From Actinoplanes sp. NBC_00393 (lineage in GTDB: Bacteria; Actinomycetota; Actinomycetes; Mycobacteriales; Micromonosporaceae), in contig NZ_CP107942.1 in the NCBI RefSeq assembly GCF_036053395.1, forward strand, positions 10,654,001 through 10,718,000: a DNA stretch of 64,000 bases. Direction: 5' to 3'. This document shows positions 42,736-49,646 of the stretch, piece by piece. How positions within the stretch are numbered: position 1 is the first letter of the stretch; the number at the start of each line of letters is the position of its first letter. The notes under the pieces are model-generated. The model was not told the origin of the DNA, did no database searches, and was given only the letters and a program-made list of their open reading frames with translations. Position numbers and translations under genes: made by a program.

Positions 42736-44819
42736 CGAAGCTGAGCGGAATCGGCGACCCGCTGCGGCTCCCGGGCGGAGGCGGCGTCCGGGACGGTGAA
42801 GGTGAAGCAGGCGCCGCCGCCCGGTGCGTCCCCGGCCGTGATGGTGCCGCCGTGCCGCTCCACGATCCGTTTGCAGATGCCCAGGCCCAGGCCGGTTCCG
42901 GCGTACGGCCCGGCCCGGTGCGCCCGGTGGAAGTCGCCGAAGATGGCCTCGTGCTGCCCGGGCGGGATGCCGATGCCGTTGTCCGCGACCCGGACCCGGA
43001 CCATGTCGTCGTCGTGCTCCGCGGTGATCGTCAGGGCCGGGGTGACCCCCTTCGCGGTGTACTTCACGGCATTGCCGATCAGGTTGTCCAGCAGCTGGCG
43101 CAGCAGGACCGGATCGGCCAGCACCGGCGGCAGGTCCCGGACGGTGAACCGGGGCGCCGGCTTGCCCGCCGCGATCGCGTTGTCCAGCCGGGCGATGGTC
43201 ACCTCGGTGACCGCCTCGGCCAGGTCGACCGGGACCATCCGCATCGCGGCGTCCCGCGCGGTGGTGTAGGCCAGCAGCCCGTCGATCAGCGTGCGCATCC
43301 GTACCGCCGCCCGGTTGACCCGGGCCAGCTCGTCGCGGGCGTCCCGGACGGCCGGATGGTCGGGCGCCGCGCTCAGCGACTCGACGGCCGCGTCGCTCCA
43401 GCCCTCGACCGTGGTCACCGGGTTGAGCAGGTCGTGCGCCACCACCCCGGCGAAGTTGGCCAGCTCGTCGCGATGCCGCCGTTCGGCGGTGACGTCGTGG
43501 AACAGCACGACCGCGCTGCGGGTGCCGTCCCCGTTGTCCAGCGTGGTGGCGCGCACGTTGACCACCCGCCCGCCCGGCACGGACGGATTGCGGATCAGCA
43601 GGTCCTGGTCGCCGTATTCCTCGCCGGCCAGGACGCGGACATGCGCCATCTCCTCGTCGGTGAGCGGGGTGCCGTCGATGTGGAACAGCCCGTAGTGGGC
43701 GGGGCCGGCCACGGTGTCGCCGGGCCGGAGGTGATCGCCGAGGAGACGCTTCACGGCCGGGTTGCGCAGCACCACATGGCCGGTCTCGTCGATCACGGCC
43801 AGCCCGTCGGCGGTCGAATCGATGATCGCCCGCAGCAGCTCGGCCCGCTGCGACGCCCGCTCCCGCTGCACCGCGAGCTCGGCGCGGTCCTCGGCGAGCG
43901 CGGTCAGCAGGGTGTCCCGCTCCTCGCGGCCGAGAGCCAGGGAGAGGCCGATGACGCCGACCATGGCGACGAAGAGCTGGGCCACCACGGCCCGGTCGGC
44001 GTGCCCGGGGATGTTCGCGAACGGCCCGGTCCCGTGCAGGGTGAAGCCCATCACCACGATCCCGGCGAACAGGCTGTGCAGCACCACGAAGAAGGTGCTG
44101 AACCGGGAACCCGCCCACACCGTCACGGCGATCATCAGGAAGGTCAGCGGCAGGCCCCGGCTGTACGCGAACCCGGCCAGATAGGCCAGCGTCGAGCAGA
44201 GGAGCAGCGCGGCGTACTCGGCGGCCCGCCGGCGTTGCAGTCGCGGCGGCCGGGCCGTGCCGTCCCGCCATCGGGTGTACGCGTGCCCCAGGCAGATGCC
44301 GGCCGCACCGATGAGCAGGACCGCCACGGCATTGCGGGCCAGCCACGCCGACAGGGCCGGCCACGAGAAGCGGCCGGTGACCAGCCAGATGCTCGTGAAG
44401 CCGAGCAGCGCGGCGGCCGTCGTGGCCGCGGTCGTGGCCGCCACCAGTCCCCACAGGTCGCGAGGGGTGCGCAACGGCTCGGTCCCGCCGGCGCCCCACA
44501 GGTTCGGGCGCCAGCGGCCGAGCAGATGAGCGAAGGCGGCGGCCTGCGTCAGGTTCGCCGCCACGAACGCCACCGCCATCGGTGCGGACGCCTTCGTCGC
44601 CATGTTCGCCGCCACGGTGGCCAGCGACAGCGCCAGGACGTCGGCCCACCGGGCGGGCGCCTGCCGCTGCGCGCAGAACCAGATCGCGGCGACCCCCGCG
44701 GCGGGCCACACCAGGCTCAGATTGCCCGCGTCCATCACGGTCAGGCGCCCGGCAACCGTCGCGATCGCGAAGGCAACGGCGAACATCGCCGTACGCGCCA
44801 GCGATCTGCGGTAGGTCAT
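42732..44819 (-). CDS. MASE1-like membrane sensor histidine kinase
   Basis: 695 residues. N-terminal membrane region of about eight segments (~1-310) with LSLVWPAAGVAAIWFCAQRQ as first loop, then PAS (~345-470; IDSTADGLAVIDETGHVVLR, FHIDGTPLTDEEMAHVR), HisKA (VVAHDLLNPVTTVEGWSDAA) and a complete ATPase domain (LIGNAVKYTAKG, VADNGIGIPPGQH, GTGLGLGICKRIVERHGGTI). The same order and many identical stretches as the kinase at 38.8 kb (FHDVTAxRRHRDEL; VAHDLLNP) mark a recent duplication. The start at 44819 is the first residue of the membrane region. Coupled by ATGA to the GAF kinase. Confidence 0.88.
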   Translation of the reverse strand: MTYRRSLARTAMFAVAFAIATVAGRLTVMDAGNLSLVWPAAGVAAIWFCAQRQAPARWADVLALSLATVAANMATKASAPMAVAFVAANLTQAAAFAHLLGRWRPNLWGAGGTEPLRTPRDLWGLVAATTAATTAAALLGFTSIWLVTGRFSWPALSAWLARNAVAVLLIGAAGICLGHAYTRWRDGTARPPRLQRRRAAEYAALLLCSTLAYLAGFAYSRGLPLTFLMIAVTVWAGSRFSTFFVVLHSLFAGIVVMGFTLHGTGPFANIPGHADRAVVAQLFVAMVGVIGLSLALGREERDTLLTALAEDRAELAVQRERASQRAELLRAIIDSTADGLAVIDETGHVVLRNPAVKRLLGDHLRPGDTVAGPAHYGLFHIDGTPLTDEEMAHVRVLAGEEYGDQDLLIRNPSVPGGRVVNVRATTLDNGDGTRSAVVLFHDVTAERRHRDELANFAGVVAHDLLNPVTTVEGWSDAAVESLSAAPDHPAVRDARDELARVNRAAVRMRTLIDGLLAYTTARDAAMRMVPVDLAEAVTEVTIARLDNAIAAGKPAPRFTVRDLPPVLADPVLLRQLLDNLIGNAVKYTAKGVTPALTITAEHDDDMVRVRVADNGIGIPPGQHEAIFGDFHRAHRAGPYAGTGLGLGICKRIVERHGGTITAGDAPGGGACFTFTVPDAASAREPQRVADSAQLR

Positions 44820-44887
44820 CACTCGCCCTTCCGCCCCGAGAAGGTCTGTCGGTGACCTATCGGCGGGTGCGAGGGCGAACTGAGTCG

Positions 44888-46156
44888 TCAGCTCACCGCG
44901 GCGCGGCGGGCGGTGTACTCGGTGCTGCGGTGGCTCGGGTACGGAATCAGGTTGTCCGGCTGCTGGTCGTCGTACGACTCGGTGGCCCAGCGGCGGCCGG
45001 TGGACTCCATCGGGTCCATGTCGTAGACCGATCGGCCGTGGAAGCGCTGCCCGTAGTCCATCATCCCGTCGACCAGGCGCTCGACGTCCGCGGTCGGCCG
45101 GACCACCAGGCGCATGAACTGGCTGGTCATGCCGAGCTTGTTGCCGCACTCGCGGGTCATGATGCCGTGGTTGGCGACCAGGTAGTCGCGCAGCGCCACG
45201 CCGGACCACTCGGTGGGGAGCTTGACCAGGAAGAAGTTGCCCTGCGACGGAAAGACGGTGAGGCCGGGGATGCGGCTCAGCTCGCGGGCCATCGAGCGGC
45301 GGTCGCGGCTGAGCAGGCGCAGGCTCTCCTCGTACTCCATCTCGTGGTCCTGGATCATGTGGACCACCTTCTCCGCCAGGGAGTTGAGGTTCCACTTGGG
45401 CAGCATCTTGGCGATCTTGCCGGCGATCGCCGGGTTGGCGAGCAGGTAGCCGAACCGGATGCCGTGCAGGCCGAAGTTCTTGCCGAGGCTCTTCAGCACC
45501 ACCGCGTTCGGGCGGATCACCGCGTCCGGGCCGACCGACGGGTAGCGCTCGGCGTCGGAGAAGTCGATGAACGACTCGTCGACCACCACCAGGTCCAGGT
45601 CGCTGAGCGCGTCCATGAACCGGATGACGTCCCGGCGGGGGAGGTAGTTGCCGTCCGGGTTGTTCACGTTGCAGACCACCGCGACCCGCGACTTGCGCTC
45701 CCGGATGAACTCGACGTACTCCTCCAGGTCGAGCCGGAAGCCGTCGCGCTCCTGCAGCGGGAACATGTCGACCCGCTTACCGGTCTCCAGCGGCTGGTCG
45801 GTCCACCGGCCGAAGGTGGGGATCGGAATGGCCAGGCTCTCCTTGACCAGCAGGTGGTCGATCCAGGTGATCAGCTCGGTGGAGCCGTTCGCCATCGCCA
45901 CCGTCTGCGGGTGCAGGCCGAGCACGCTGGCCAGCTTCTTGGTGATCGTGGCCGAGTCGCTCGGGTAGTACTTCAGGATGCTTTTCAGATCCCGGGTGAG
46001 CTCGTCGAACATCTCCGGGGTCGGGAAGTACGGGTTGCACGGGATGCAGAAGTCGACGATCTCCGCACCCTCGCCGGCGGCCCGCGCCAGGTCGAAGTAG
46101 GACGCGCTGTGCGCACCCTTGTGCAGGATCGACGTGTCGATTCCGGTCCGTGCCAC
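44888..46156 (-). CDS. PLP-dependent aminotransferase, histidinol-phosphate aminotransferase-like
   Basis: 422 residues, fold type I. Motifs: FCIPCNPYFPTPEMFDELTR at the N-terminus, KYYPSDSATITKKLASVLGL, ANGSTELITWIDHL, VVCNVNNPDGNYLPRRDVIR (Asn and Pro of the NNPDG box), LVVVDESFIDFSDAERY (Asp pairing the pyridine N) and LKSLGKNFGLHGIRFGYLLA (Schiff-base Lys in SLGKNF). The C-terminal ~40 residues (YDMDPMESTGRRWATESYDD) are an extra tail. Relatives include histidinol-phosphate aminotransferase and threonine-phosphate decarboxylase; the real substrate is unclear. GTG start with GGGAGGA upstream. Its 5' region holds one of the repeated TTCATCC-N5-GGATGAA sites, 126 bases away. Confidence 0.87.
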   Translation of the reverse strand: MARTGIDTSILHKGAHSASYFDLARAAGEGAEIVDFCIPCNPYFPTPEMFDELTRDLKSILKYYPSDSATITKKLASVLGLHPQTVAMANGSTELITWIDHLLVKESLAIPIPTFGRWTDQPLETGKRVDMFPLQERDGFRLDLEEYVEFIRERKSRVAVVCNVNNPDGNYLPRRDVIRFMDALSDLDLVVVDESFIDFSDAERYPSVGPDAVIRPNAVVLKSLGKNFGLHGIRFGYLLANPAIAGKIAKMLPKWNLNSLAEKVVHMIQDHEMEYEESLRLLSRDRRSMARELSRIPGLTVFPSQGNFFLVKLPTEWSGVALRDYLVANHGIMTRECGNKLGMTSQFMRLVVRPTADVERLVDGMMDYGQRFHGRSVYDMDPMESTGRRWATESYDDQQPDNLIPYPSHRSTEYTARRAAVS

Positions 46157-46281
46157 GGTGTCCTCCCGAACGCCTCGGTTGACGTGTTGCCGTCAGCCAG
46201 TACGGACCGGGACGCGAAATCGTTCAGCTCAAGGGTTCACGAAATTGTCGACAATCGTGCCCTGACCGTCGGGCGGCGGGT

Positions 46282-46298
46282 TCATCCACACCGGATGA
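46282..46298. promoter_or_regulatory. Repeated operator site A (TCATCC-N5-GGATGA)
   Basis: TCATCC-ACACC-GGATGA, within GTTCATCC(A/G)CACCGGATG, which recurs almost identically at 49.5 kb. 36 bases before the DUF6069 start and 126 before the divergent aminotransferase start. Confidence 0.7.
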
Positions 46299-46333
46299 GG
46301 CGCCGCAGACGGGCACCGATGAGGCTCAGCACC

Positions 46334-46831
46334 ATGACCGGAATGAATGCTCCGCTGGACCCGTCGCCGCGCCCGGTCGTCAACGCCGGCAAACTCTGGG
46401 CCGGCGGCACCGCCACCGCCGCCGTCGCGGCCCTCATCGCGGTCGTCGGGATCCTGTTCGGACGCGGGCTGTTCGACATCGACGTGCTCGCGCCGAAGGG
46501 GGAGGGGACCTGGGGTGACGCCAGCACCGGCTGGTACGCCCTGGGCGCCGCCATCGCCGCCCTGCTCGCCACCGGCCTGGCACACGTCCTCATCGTGACC
46601 ACTCCACGACCGATGCGCTTCTTCGGCTGGGTGGTGGGCCTCAGCACGGTGGCCGCGATGCTCGCCCCCTTCGTCACCGACGCGAGCCTCGGCGCACGGC
46701 TCTACACCGCCGGGCTCAACCTGGTGCTCGGCATCGCCATCGGCTCGCTGGTCGCGGGGGTGGCCAGGACCTCGACGACCCTGGTCGCGCCGCGCCCGGC
46801 GCCCCGGCCCTATCCCCGGACATACGGCTGA
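46334..46831 (+). CDS. DUF6069-like four-helix membrane protein
   Basis: 165 residues with four hydrophobic segments: LWAGGTATAAVAALIAVVGI, GWYALGAAIAALLATGLAHV, FGWVVGLSTVAAMLAPFVTD and TAGLNLVLGIAIGSLVAGVA. The pattern (segment, extracytoplasmic loop with D-V-L-A-P, three further segments) fits the actinobacterial DUF6069 family; function unknown. Possible starts are 46319, 46334 and 46343; GAGG at 46321-46324 favours 46334. Preceded by operator site A. First gene of a short operon with the coiled-coil protein and the RDD protein. Confidence 0.78.
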   Translation: MTGMNAPLDPSPRPVVNAGKLWAGGTATAAVAALIAVVGILFGRGLFDIDVLAPKGEGTWGDASTGWYALGAAIAALLATGLAHVLIVTTPRPMRFFGWVVGLSTVAAMLAPFVTDASLGARLYTAGLNLVLGIAIGSLVAGVARTSTTLVAPRPAPRPYPRTYG

Positions 46832-46849
46832 GACCGAAGGAGCACTGCC

Positions 46850-47329
46850 ATGCCAAGCCTGTTCTACCTCGGCAACGTCGCGATCGGCGCCGCCTTCCGG
46901 GCTGGCGAGACCACCGCCGAGGCGCTGGCCCGGATCCGGGCCGCCGGCGAGGCAGCCGGGGAGAGGGCCGCGGCCGAGACCGGTGGCATGCGGGAACGGC
47001 TGGCCGCGCTGGCCGAGCGGGGTGCGGCCGAGACCGCGAAACGGGAGACCGAGGCCCGGGCCCGGGCCGCCGCGGCCTGGGACGCCACGCTGACCGCCAT
47101 CGCCTCCTCGCCGTTGATCAACCGGATCGTGGACGTGCAGGTGGACCGGATGCTCGACCTGTTCGAGAACGAGCCGGACCGGATACAGGGACTGGTCCGC
47201 GGGGCGCGCGACACCATGGTCGGCGAGGTCGTCGGACGGGTCCGGGCCGGCGCGGCAGCCGGTGACGCGGCGGTGGACCGGCTGACCCTGCGGATGTCGC
47301 GTCGCGGCGGCGGCGCTGATCCGACGTGA
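46850..47329 (+). CDS. Alanine/arginine-rich coiled-coil protein of unknown function
   Basis: 159 residues, not recognised as a known family. Begins MPSLFYLGNVAIGAAFRAGE, a short amphipathic segment, followed by ~60 residues of Ala/Arg/Glu heptad-like helix (ALARIRAAGEAAGERAAAET, RETEARARAAAAWDATLTAI). The C-terminal half (SSPLINRIVDVQVDRMLDLF, NEPDRIQGLVRGARDTM) looks like a helical hairpin. AAGGAG precedes the ATG. It overlaps the RDD gene by four bases (GTGA), so both are probably made together; a peripheral partner of the RDD membrane protein is a reasonable guess. Confidence 0.72.
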   Translation: MPSLFYLGNVAIGAAFRAGETTAEALARIRAAGEAAGERAAAETGGMRERLAALAERGAAETAKRETEARARAAAAWDATLTAIASSPLINRIVDVQVDRMLDLFENEPDRIQGLVRGARDTMVGEVVGRVRAGAAAGDAAVDRLTLRMSRRGGGADPT

Positions 47330-47784
47330 CCGTCTACGCCGGACTGATCAGCCGGTCGATGGCGTACGTCCTCGACGCCCTGATCGTGGCGGTGTTCACC
47401 ATGCTCGGTGCGAAGACGCTGGGCATGGTGGCGTCGGTGGTCGGGAACGTGGCCACCGAGTTGTCGCAGATGGTGCTCACGTCGTACCTCAAGTTCCTGC
47501 CCTTCATCTTTGCTCTTTACTGCACCTTGTTCTGGGCGCTCGCCGGGCGCACTCCCGGGATGACGGTGCTCGGCCTGCGCGTGGTCCGGTTCGACGGCGG
47601 CCCGCCGGGCTGGTTCGCCGCGCTGTTCCGGGCGCTGCTGCTGGCCTTCTTCCCGATCGGGGCGCTCTGGCTGCTGGTGGACCGTCGCCGGCAGGGACTG
47701 CAGGACAAGATCGCGCGGACCGCCGTGCTGCGGCACTCATCCCCGCGGGATGAGGTGACGGTGGTGGCCCGGGTCGCACCCTGA
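47326..47784 (+). CDS. RDD-family membrane protein
   Basis: 152 residues. The RDD signature is present: LISRSMAYVLDALIVAVFTM (Arg and Asp in the first segment) and WLLVDRRRQGLQDKIARTAV (RRQGLxDKxA, the second Arg-Asp part), with ALAGRTPGMTVLGLRVVRFD between. Three to four membrane segments. RDD proteins are poorly defined; some act in ion transport or protein placement. GTG start overlaps the upstream stop. The last codons contain operator site B (47737-47753). Confidence 0.88.
   Translation: MTVYAGLISRSMAYVLDALIVAVFTMLGAKTLGMVASVVGNVATELSQMVLTSYLKFLPFIFALYCTLFWALAGRTPGMTVLGLRVVRFDGGPPGWFAALFRALLLAFFPIGALWLLVDRRRQGLQDKIARTAVLRHSSPRDEVTVVARVAP
47737..47753. promoter_or_regulatory. Repeated operator site B, inside the 3' end of the RDD gene
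   Basis: TCATCC-CCGCG-GGATGA, a perfect copy with the same 5-base spacer (flanks extend the symmetry to CTCATCC/GGATGAG). It lies 44 bases before the ATG of the ybdK-like relic at 47798. Confidence 0.65.
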
Positions 47785-47797
47785 ACCGGTGTTGACC

Positions 47798-47911
47798 ATG
47801 GGGGTTGACGAGGAATTCCTGCTGCTGGCGGAGCGCCGCCCTGCCCGGCCGGTCCGATCGGCGCCCGGCGCCCTGGCCGAGGCGACCGCCCCGATGTCGC
47901 TGCGCGTCTGA
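47798..47911 (+). pseudogene. Relic: N-terminus of a YbdK-type carboxylate-amine ligase
   Basis: A 37-codon frame MGVDEEFLLLAERRPARPV, then RSAPGALAEATAP to a stop. The GV(E/D)EEFLL..(x)R(P)V..AP opening is characteristic of YbdK/EgtA-type glutamate-cysteine-ligase-like enzymes (TVGVEEEFLLVDP in actinomycetes; the in-frame TTG ACC just upstream would give LTMGVDEEF). The rest of a ~370-residue enzyme is missing; a terminator hairpin follows at once. It retains its own promoter-proximal operator site B, suggesting deletion of a gene that belonged to this regulon. Could also be a chance small ORF. Confidence 0.5.
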
Positions 47912-47921
47912 CCGGGCGGCA

Positions 47922-47956
47922 CGACGAGGTCCCCGGGCGGGCCGGGGACCTCGTCG
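47922..47956. terminator. Strong bidirectional terminator hairpin
   Basis: CGACGAGGTCCCC / GGGGACCTCGTCG, a perfect 13-bp stem with a 9-base loop, between the plus-strand relic and the convergent SHOCT gene. Confidence 0.8.
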
Positions 47957-47969
47957 CGGGGAACGGGCG

Positions 47970-48287
47970 TCAGCCCAGGATGCGTGCCTTCTGCTGCTGG
48001 AACTCCTCTTCGGAGAGCACACCCTGGCTCTTCAGCTCGCCGAGCTGCTTCAGCTGCTCCAGCTTCGCGGCCATCGGATCCGCGGCCGGCTCGGCGGGTG
48101 CCGGCGCGTACTGCGGCTGCGGCTGTTGCTGCTGGTACTGCTGCTCCTCGTAGTACTGCTGCGCTTCCTGCTCGTTGGCCTGCCGCTGCCAGCGGCCGGC
48201 CTGCCGACGGGAGACGCGGTTGGAGACCGCGGTCGCCGTGCCGGCGATCACCGCGGTCCGGGCCATACCCCGCAGAAGTCCGGGCAT
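47970..48287 (-). CDS. SHOCT-domain protein
   Basis: 105 residues. MPGLLRGMARTAVIAGTATA is a weak hydrophobic N-terminus; a Gln/Tyr-rich linker follows (QQYYEEQQYQQQQPQPQYA), then the SHOCT domain at the end (KLEQLKQLGELKSQGVLSEE, EFQQQKARILG). SHOCT is a short oligomerisation module at the C-terminus of many bacterial proteins. AGGAAGGTGAG precedes the ATG. It lies five bases after the stop of the DUF6325-like gene on the same strand and is likely its operon partner. Confidence 0.85.
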   Translation of the reverse strand: MPGLLRGMARTAVIAGTATAVSNRVSRRQAGRWQRQANEQEAQQYYEEQQYQQQQPQPQYAPAPAEPAADPMAAKLEQLKQLGELKSQGVLSEEEFQQQKARILG

Positions 48288-48292
48288 CAGAC

Positions 48293-48766
48293 TCACCTTC
48301 CTCCGGGAACGCTGGTGGAGGCCGCGGCGGCGATCTCCGCATCGGTTTCGTCCAGGGCTGCGAGCAGCGCCTGTACGGGAATCCGCCCGCCCGCCACGAG
48401 CTGGGCGCCGTTGCGCCGCAACTGGACGGCGAGCGGCGCCGCCCACGTGTTCTCGTAGACGATCACCACGGCGGCCGAACCGGCGGTCAGCACCGAACCG
48501 GCCTCGCGCAGGTCGTCGCCGCCGAGAATGCCGGAGGCCGCGCCGTGGAAGACGCCCAGGTCGGCCAGCTCCAGGTCGCGGCCCTCGACGGCGAACACCC
48601 TGCCGTCCAGCGACTTCTTGACGAACAGGATGTCCAGGATCCGTACGATCCCGCGGTCCACCAGATCCACCAGCAGCGGGAACGCCTTCCCGTTCAGGCT
48701 GCCGTCCGGGAACTCGATGCACAGGTAGTCGATCGGGCCCATCTCTTCCAGCAGTTCTTCAGGCAC
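48293..48766 (-). CDS. DUF6325-like stress-cluster protein (copy 1)
   Basis: 157 residues. MGPIDYLCIEFPDGSLNGKA, then LLVDLVDRGIVRILDILFVK, LELADLGVFHGAASGILGGD, and AAVVIVYENTWAAPLAVQLR; the layout is that of the actinobacterial DUF6325 family, which is related in shape to DUF1269. Function unknown; members occur next to AI-2E, DUF1269 and SHOCT genes. GTG start at 48766 with GGGAGG upstream; MGPIDY at 48742 is the alternative. Paralogue of the protein at 48988-49437. Likely operon: copy 2, small membrane protein, copy 1, SHOCT. Confidence 0.8.
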   Translation of the reverse strand: MPEELLEEMGPIDYLCIEFPDGSLNGKAFPLLVDLVDRGIVRILDILFVKKSLDGRVFAVEGRDLELADLGVFHGAASGILGGDDLREAGSVLTAGSAAVVIVYENTWAAPLAVQLRRNGAQLVAGGRIPVQALLAALDETDAEIAAAASTSVPGGR

Positions 48767-48775
48767 AGCGCCTCC

Positions 48776-48979
48776 CTAGCTCGCGACCGGAACGGAATGG
48801 CCGCGCGCGCCGGTGCGGCGGCCGACAGCGGACTCCACACCCAGGCCGATCAGTGCGCCACCGGCCGCCGCCACCAGCGGCAGCACGACCAGGACGCCGT
48901 AGTCGGGCCGGGTGGGCCGGCCGCGCAGGACGCCGTACGCGGCGACCGCGCGCTGCCGGGTGTTCTGTCTCCTGCTCAT
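48776..48979 (-). CDS. Small single-span membrane protein
   Basis: 67 residues: MSRRQNTRQRAVAAYGVLRG, PTRPDYG, then one membrane segment VLVVLPLVAAAGGALIGLGV and a short basic tail ending HSVPVAS. GAGGAG lies five bases before the ATG. Sits between the two DUF6325-like genes with gaps of about ten bases, so all belong to one operon. Not recognised; basic N-terminus inside and small size suggest a membrane accessory peptide. Confidence 0.7.
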   Translation of the reverse strand: MSRRQNTRQRAVAAYGVLRGRPTRPDYGVLVVLPLVAAAGGALIGLGVESAVGRRTGARGHSVPVAS

Positions 48980-48987
48980 CGTTCTCC

Positions 48988-49437
48988 TCAGCTCGTCGTG
49001 ATCAGGCGGTTCGGGTCGGGCATGCTCCGGGTGCGGACCGGGCAGTGATCCGGGGCGCCGGGGATGTGGGTGAGCGCCACCACCGTTCCGTTGCAGGCGG
49101 CGACCTCGTCGGCCAGGTCCCGCACCCAGCGGTGCTCGAGGAGCACCGCCAGCGCGTCTCTCCGGTCGCCGATCTGCGCACCCACCTCGGTGACGTCCGA
49201 CTCGGTGATCAGTCCGCTGGCCAGCCGGGCCAGCCAGACCCGGTCGTCCCGCAGGCCGGGCAGCTCGCTCAGCTCCACAGCCGACGCCGTGCCCGCGGCG
49301 TCGGTACGGACCACCAGAACGTCGACGACCCTCATCTCCCACGCCGCGGTGAGGCGGTCGAGTGTGGTGCGGACACCGGTGTCGAACCGATCCGCGGGGA
49401 AGGACAAGACCATCAGTTCCAGCGGCCCGAATGCCAT
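48988..49437 (-). CDS. DUF6325-like stress-cluster protein (copy 2)
   Basis: 149 residues, about the size and layout of copy 1: MAFGPLELMVLSFPADRFDT, then LTAAWEMRVVDVLVVRTDAA, VELSELPGLRDDRVWLARLA, and DALAVLLEHRWVRDLADEVA; the last corresponds to the AVVIVYENTWAAPLAVQLR strand-helix of copy 1. Start at MAFGPLE is set by the GGCC/GAGG region upstream and by alignment to copy 1. Operator sites C and D lie in the 210-bp region between this gene and the divergent membrane-protein gene at 49647. First gene of its operon. Confidence 0.78.
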   Translation of the reverse strand: MAFGPLELMVLSFPADRFDTGVRTTLDRLTAAWEMRVVDVLVVRTDAAGTASAVELSELPGLRDDRVWLARLASGLITESDVTEVGAQIGDRRDALAVLLEHRWVRDLADEVAACNGTVVALTHIPGAPDHCPVRTRSMPDPNRLITTS

Positions 49438-49470
49438 GGCCTCAGCGTGCTCGTCCCGGGCCCCGGCAAC

Positions 49471-49489
49471 TTCATCCGCCGGGGGTGAA
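49471..49489. promoter_or_regulatory. Repeated operator site C
   Basis: TTCATCC-GCCGG-GGGTGAA: 7-base arms with one mismatch, 5-base spacer, 34 bases before the start of DUF6325-like copy 2 (minus strand). Confidence 0.65.
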
Positions 49490-49520
49490 CCTGCGCCGCG
49501 CCGAGCGGGCCGTGGGGTGT

Positions 49521-49537
49521 TCATCCGCACCGGATGA
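49521..49537. promoter_or_regulatory. Repeated operator site D
   Basis: TCATCC-GCACC-GGATGA in GTTCATCCGCACCGGATGAG, which differs from site A at one base over more than 20. 109 bases before the membrane-protein start at 49647. Confidence 0.7.
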
Positions 49538-49646
49538 GGCGTCCGCGCTGGGGGTCGGGAAGCGTCGATGCAAGCCGGCGAGCGCACTTCGATCCCGCGC
49601 GAACAGGTGGCTCGCCGGCCCGTTTGCCGGCAGCGAGGAGGCAACG

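Noticed and set aside
41524..44709. 1061-codon frame joining two sensor kinases
   Set aside because: The N-terminal two-thirds is a shadow of the MASE1 kinase in another frame; the true GAF kinase begins at the ATG at 42735, which overlaps the MASE1 stop.
48776..49342. 188-codon minus-strand frame covering the small membrane protein
   Set aside because: Only the last 67 codons, after a good ribosome site at 48979, look like protein; the upstream part is out of frame with DUF6325-like copy 2 and overlaps it.
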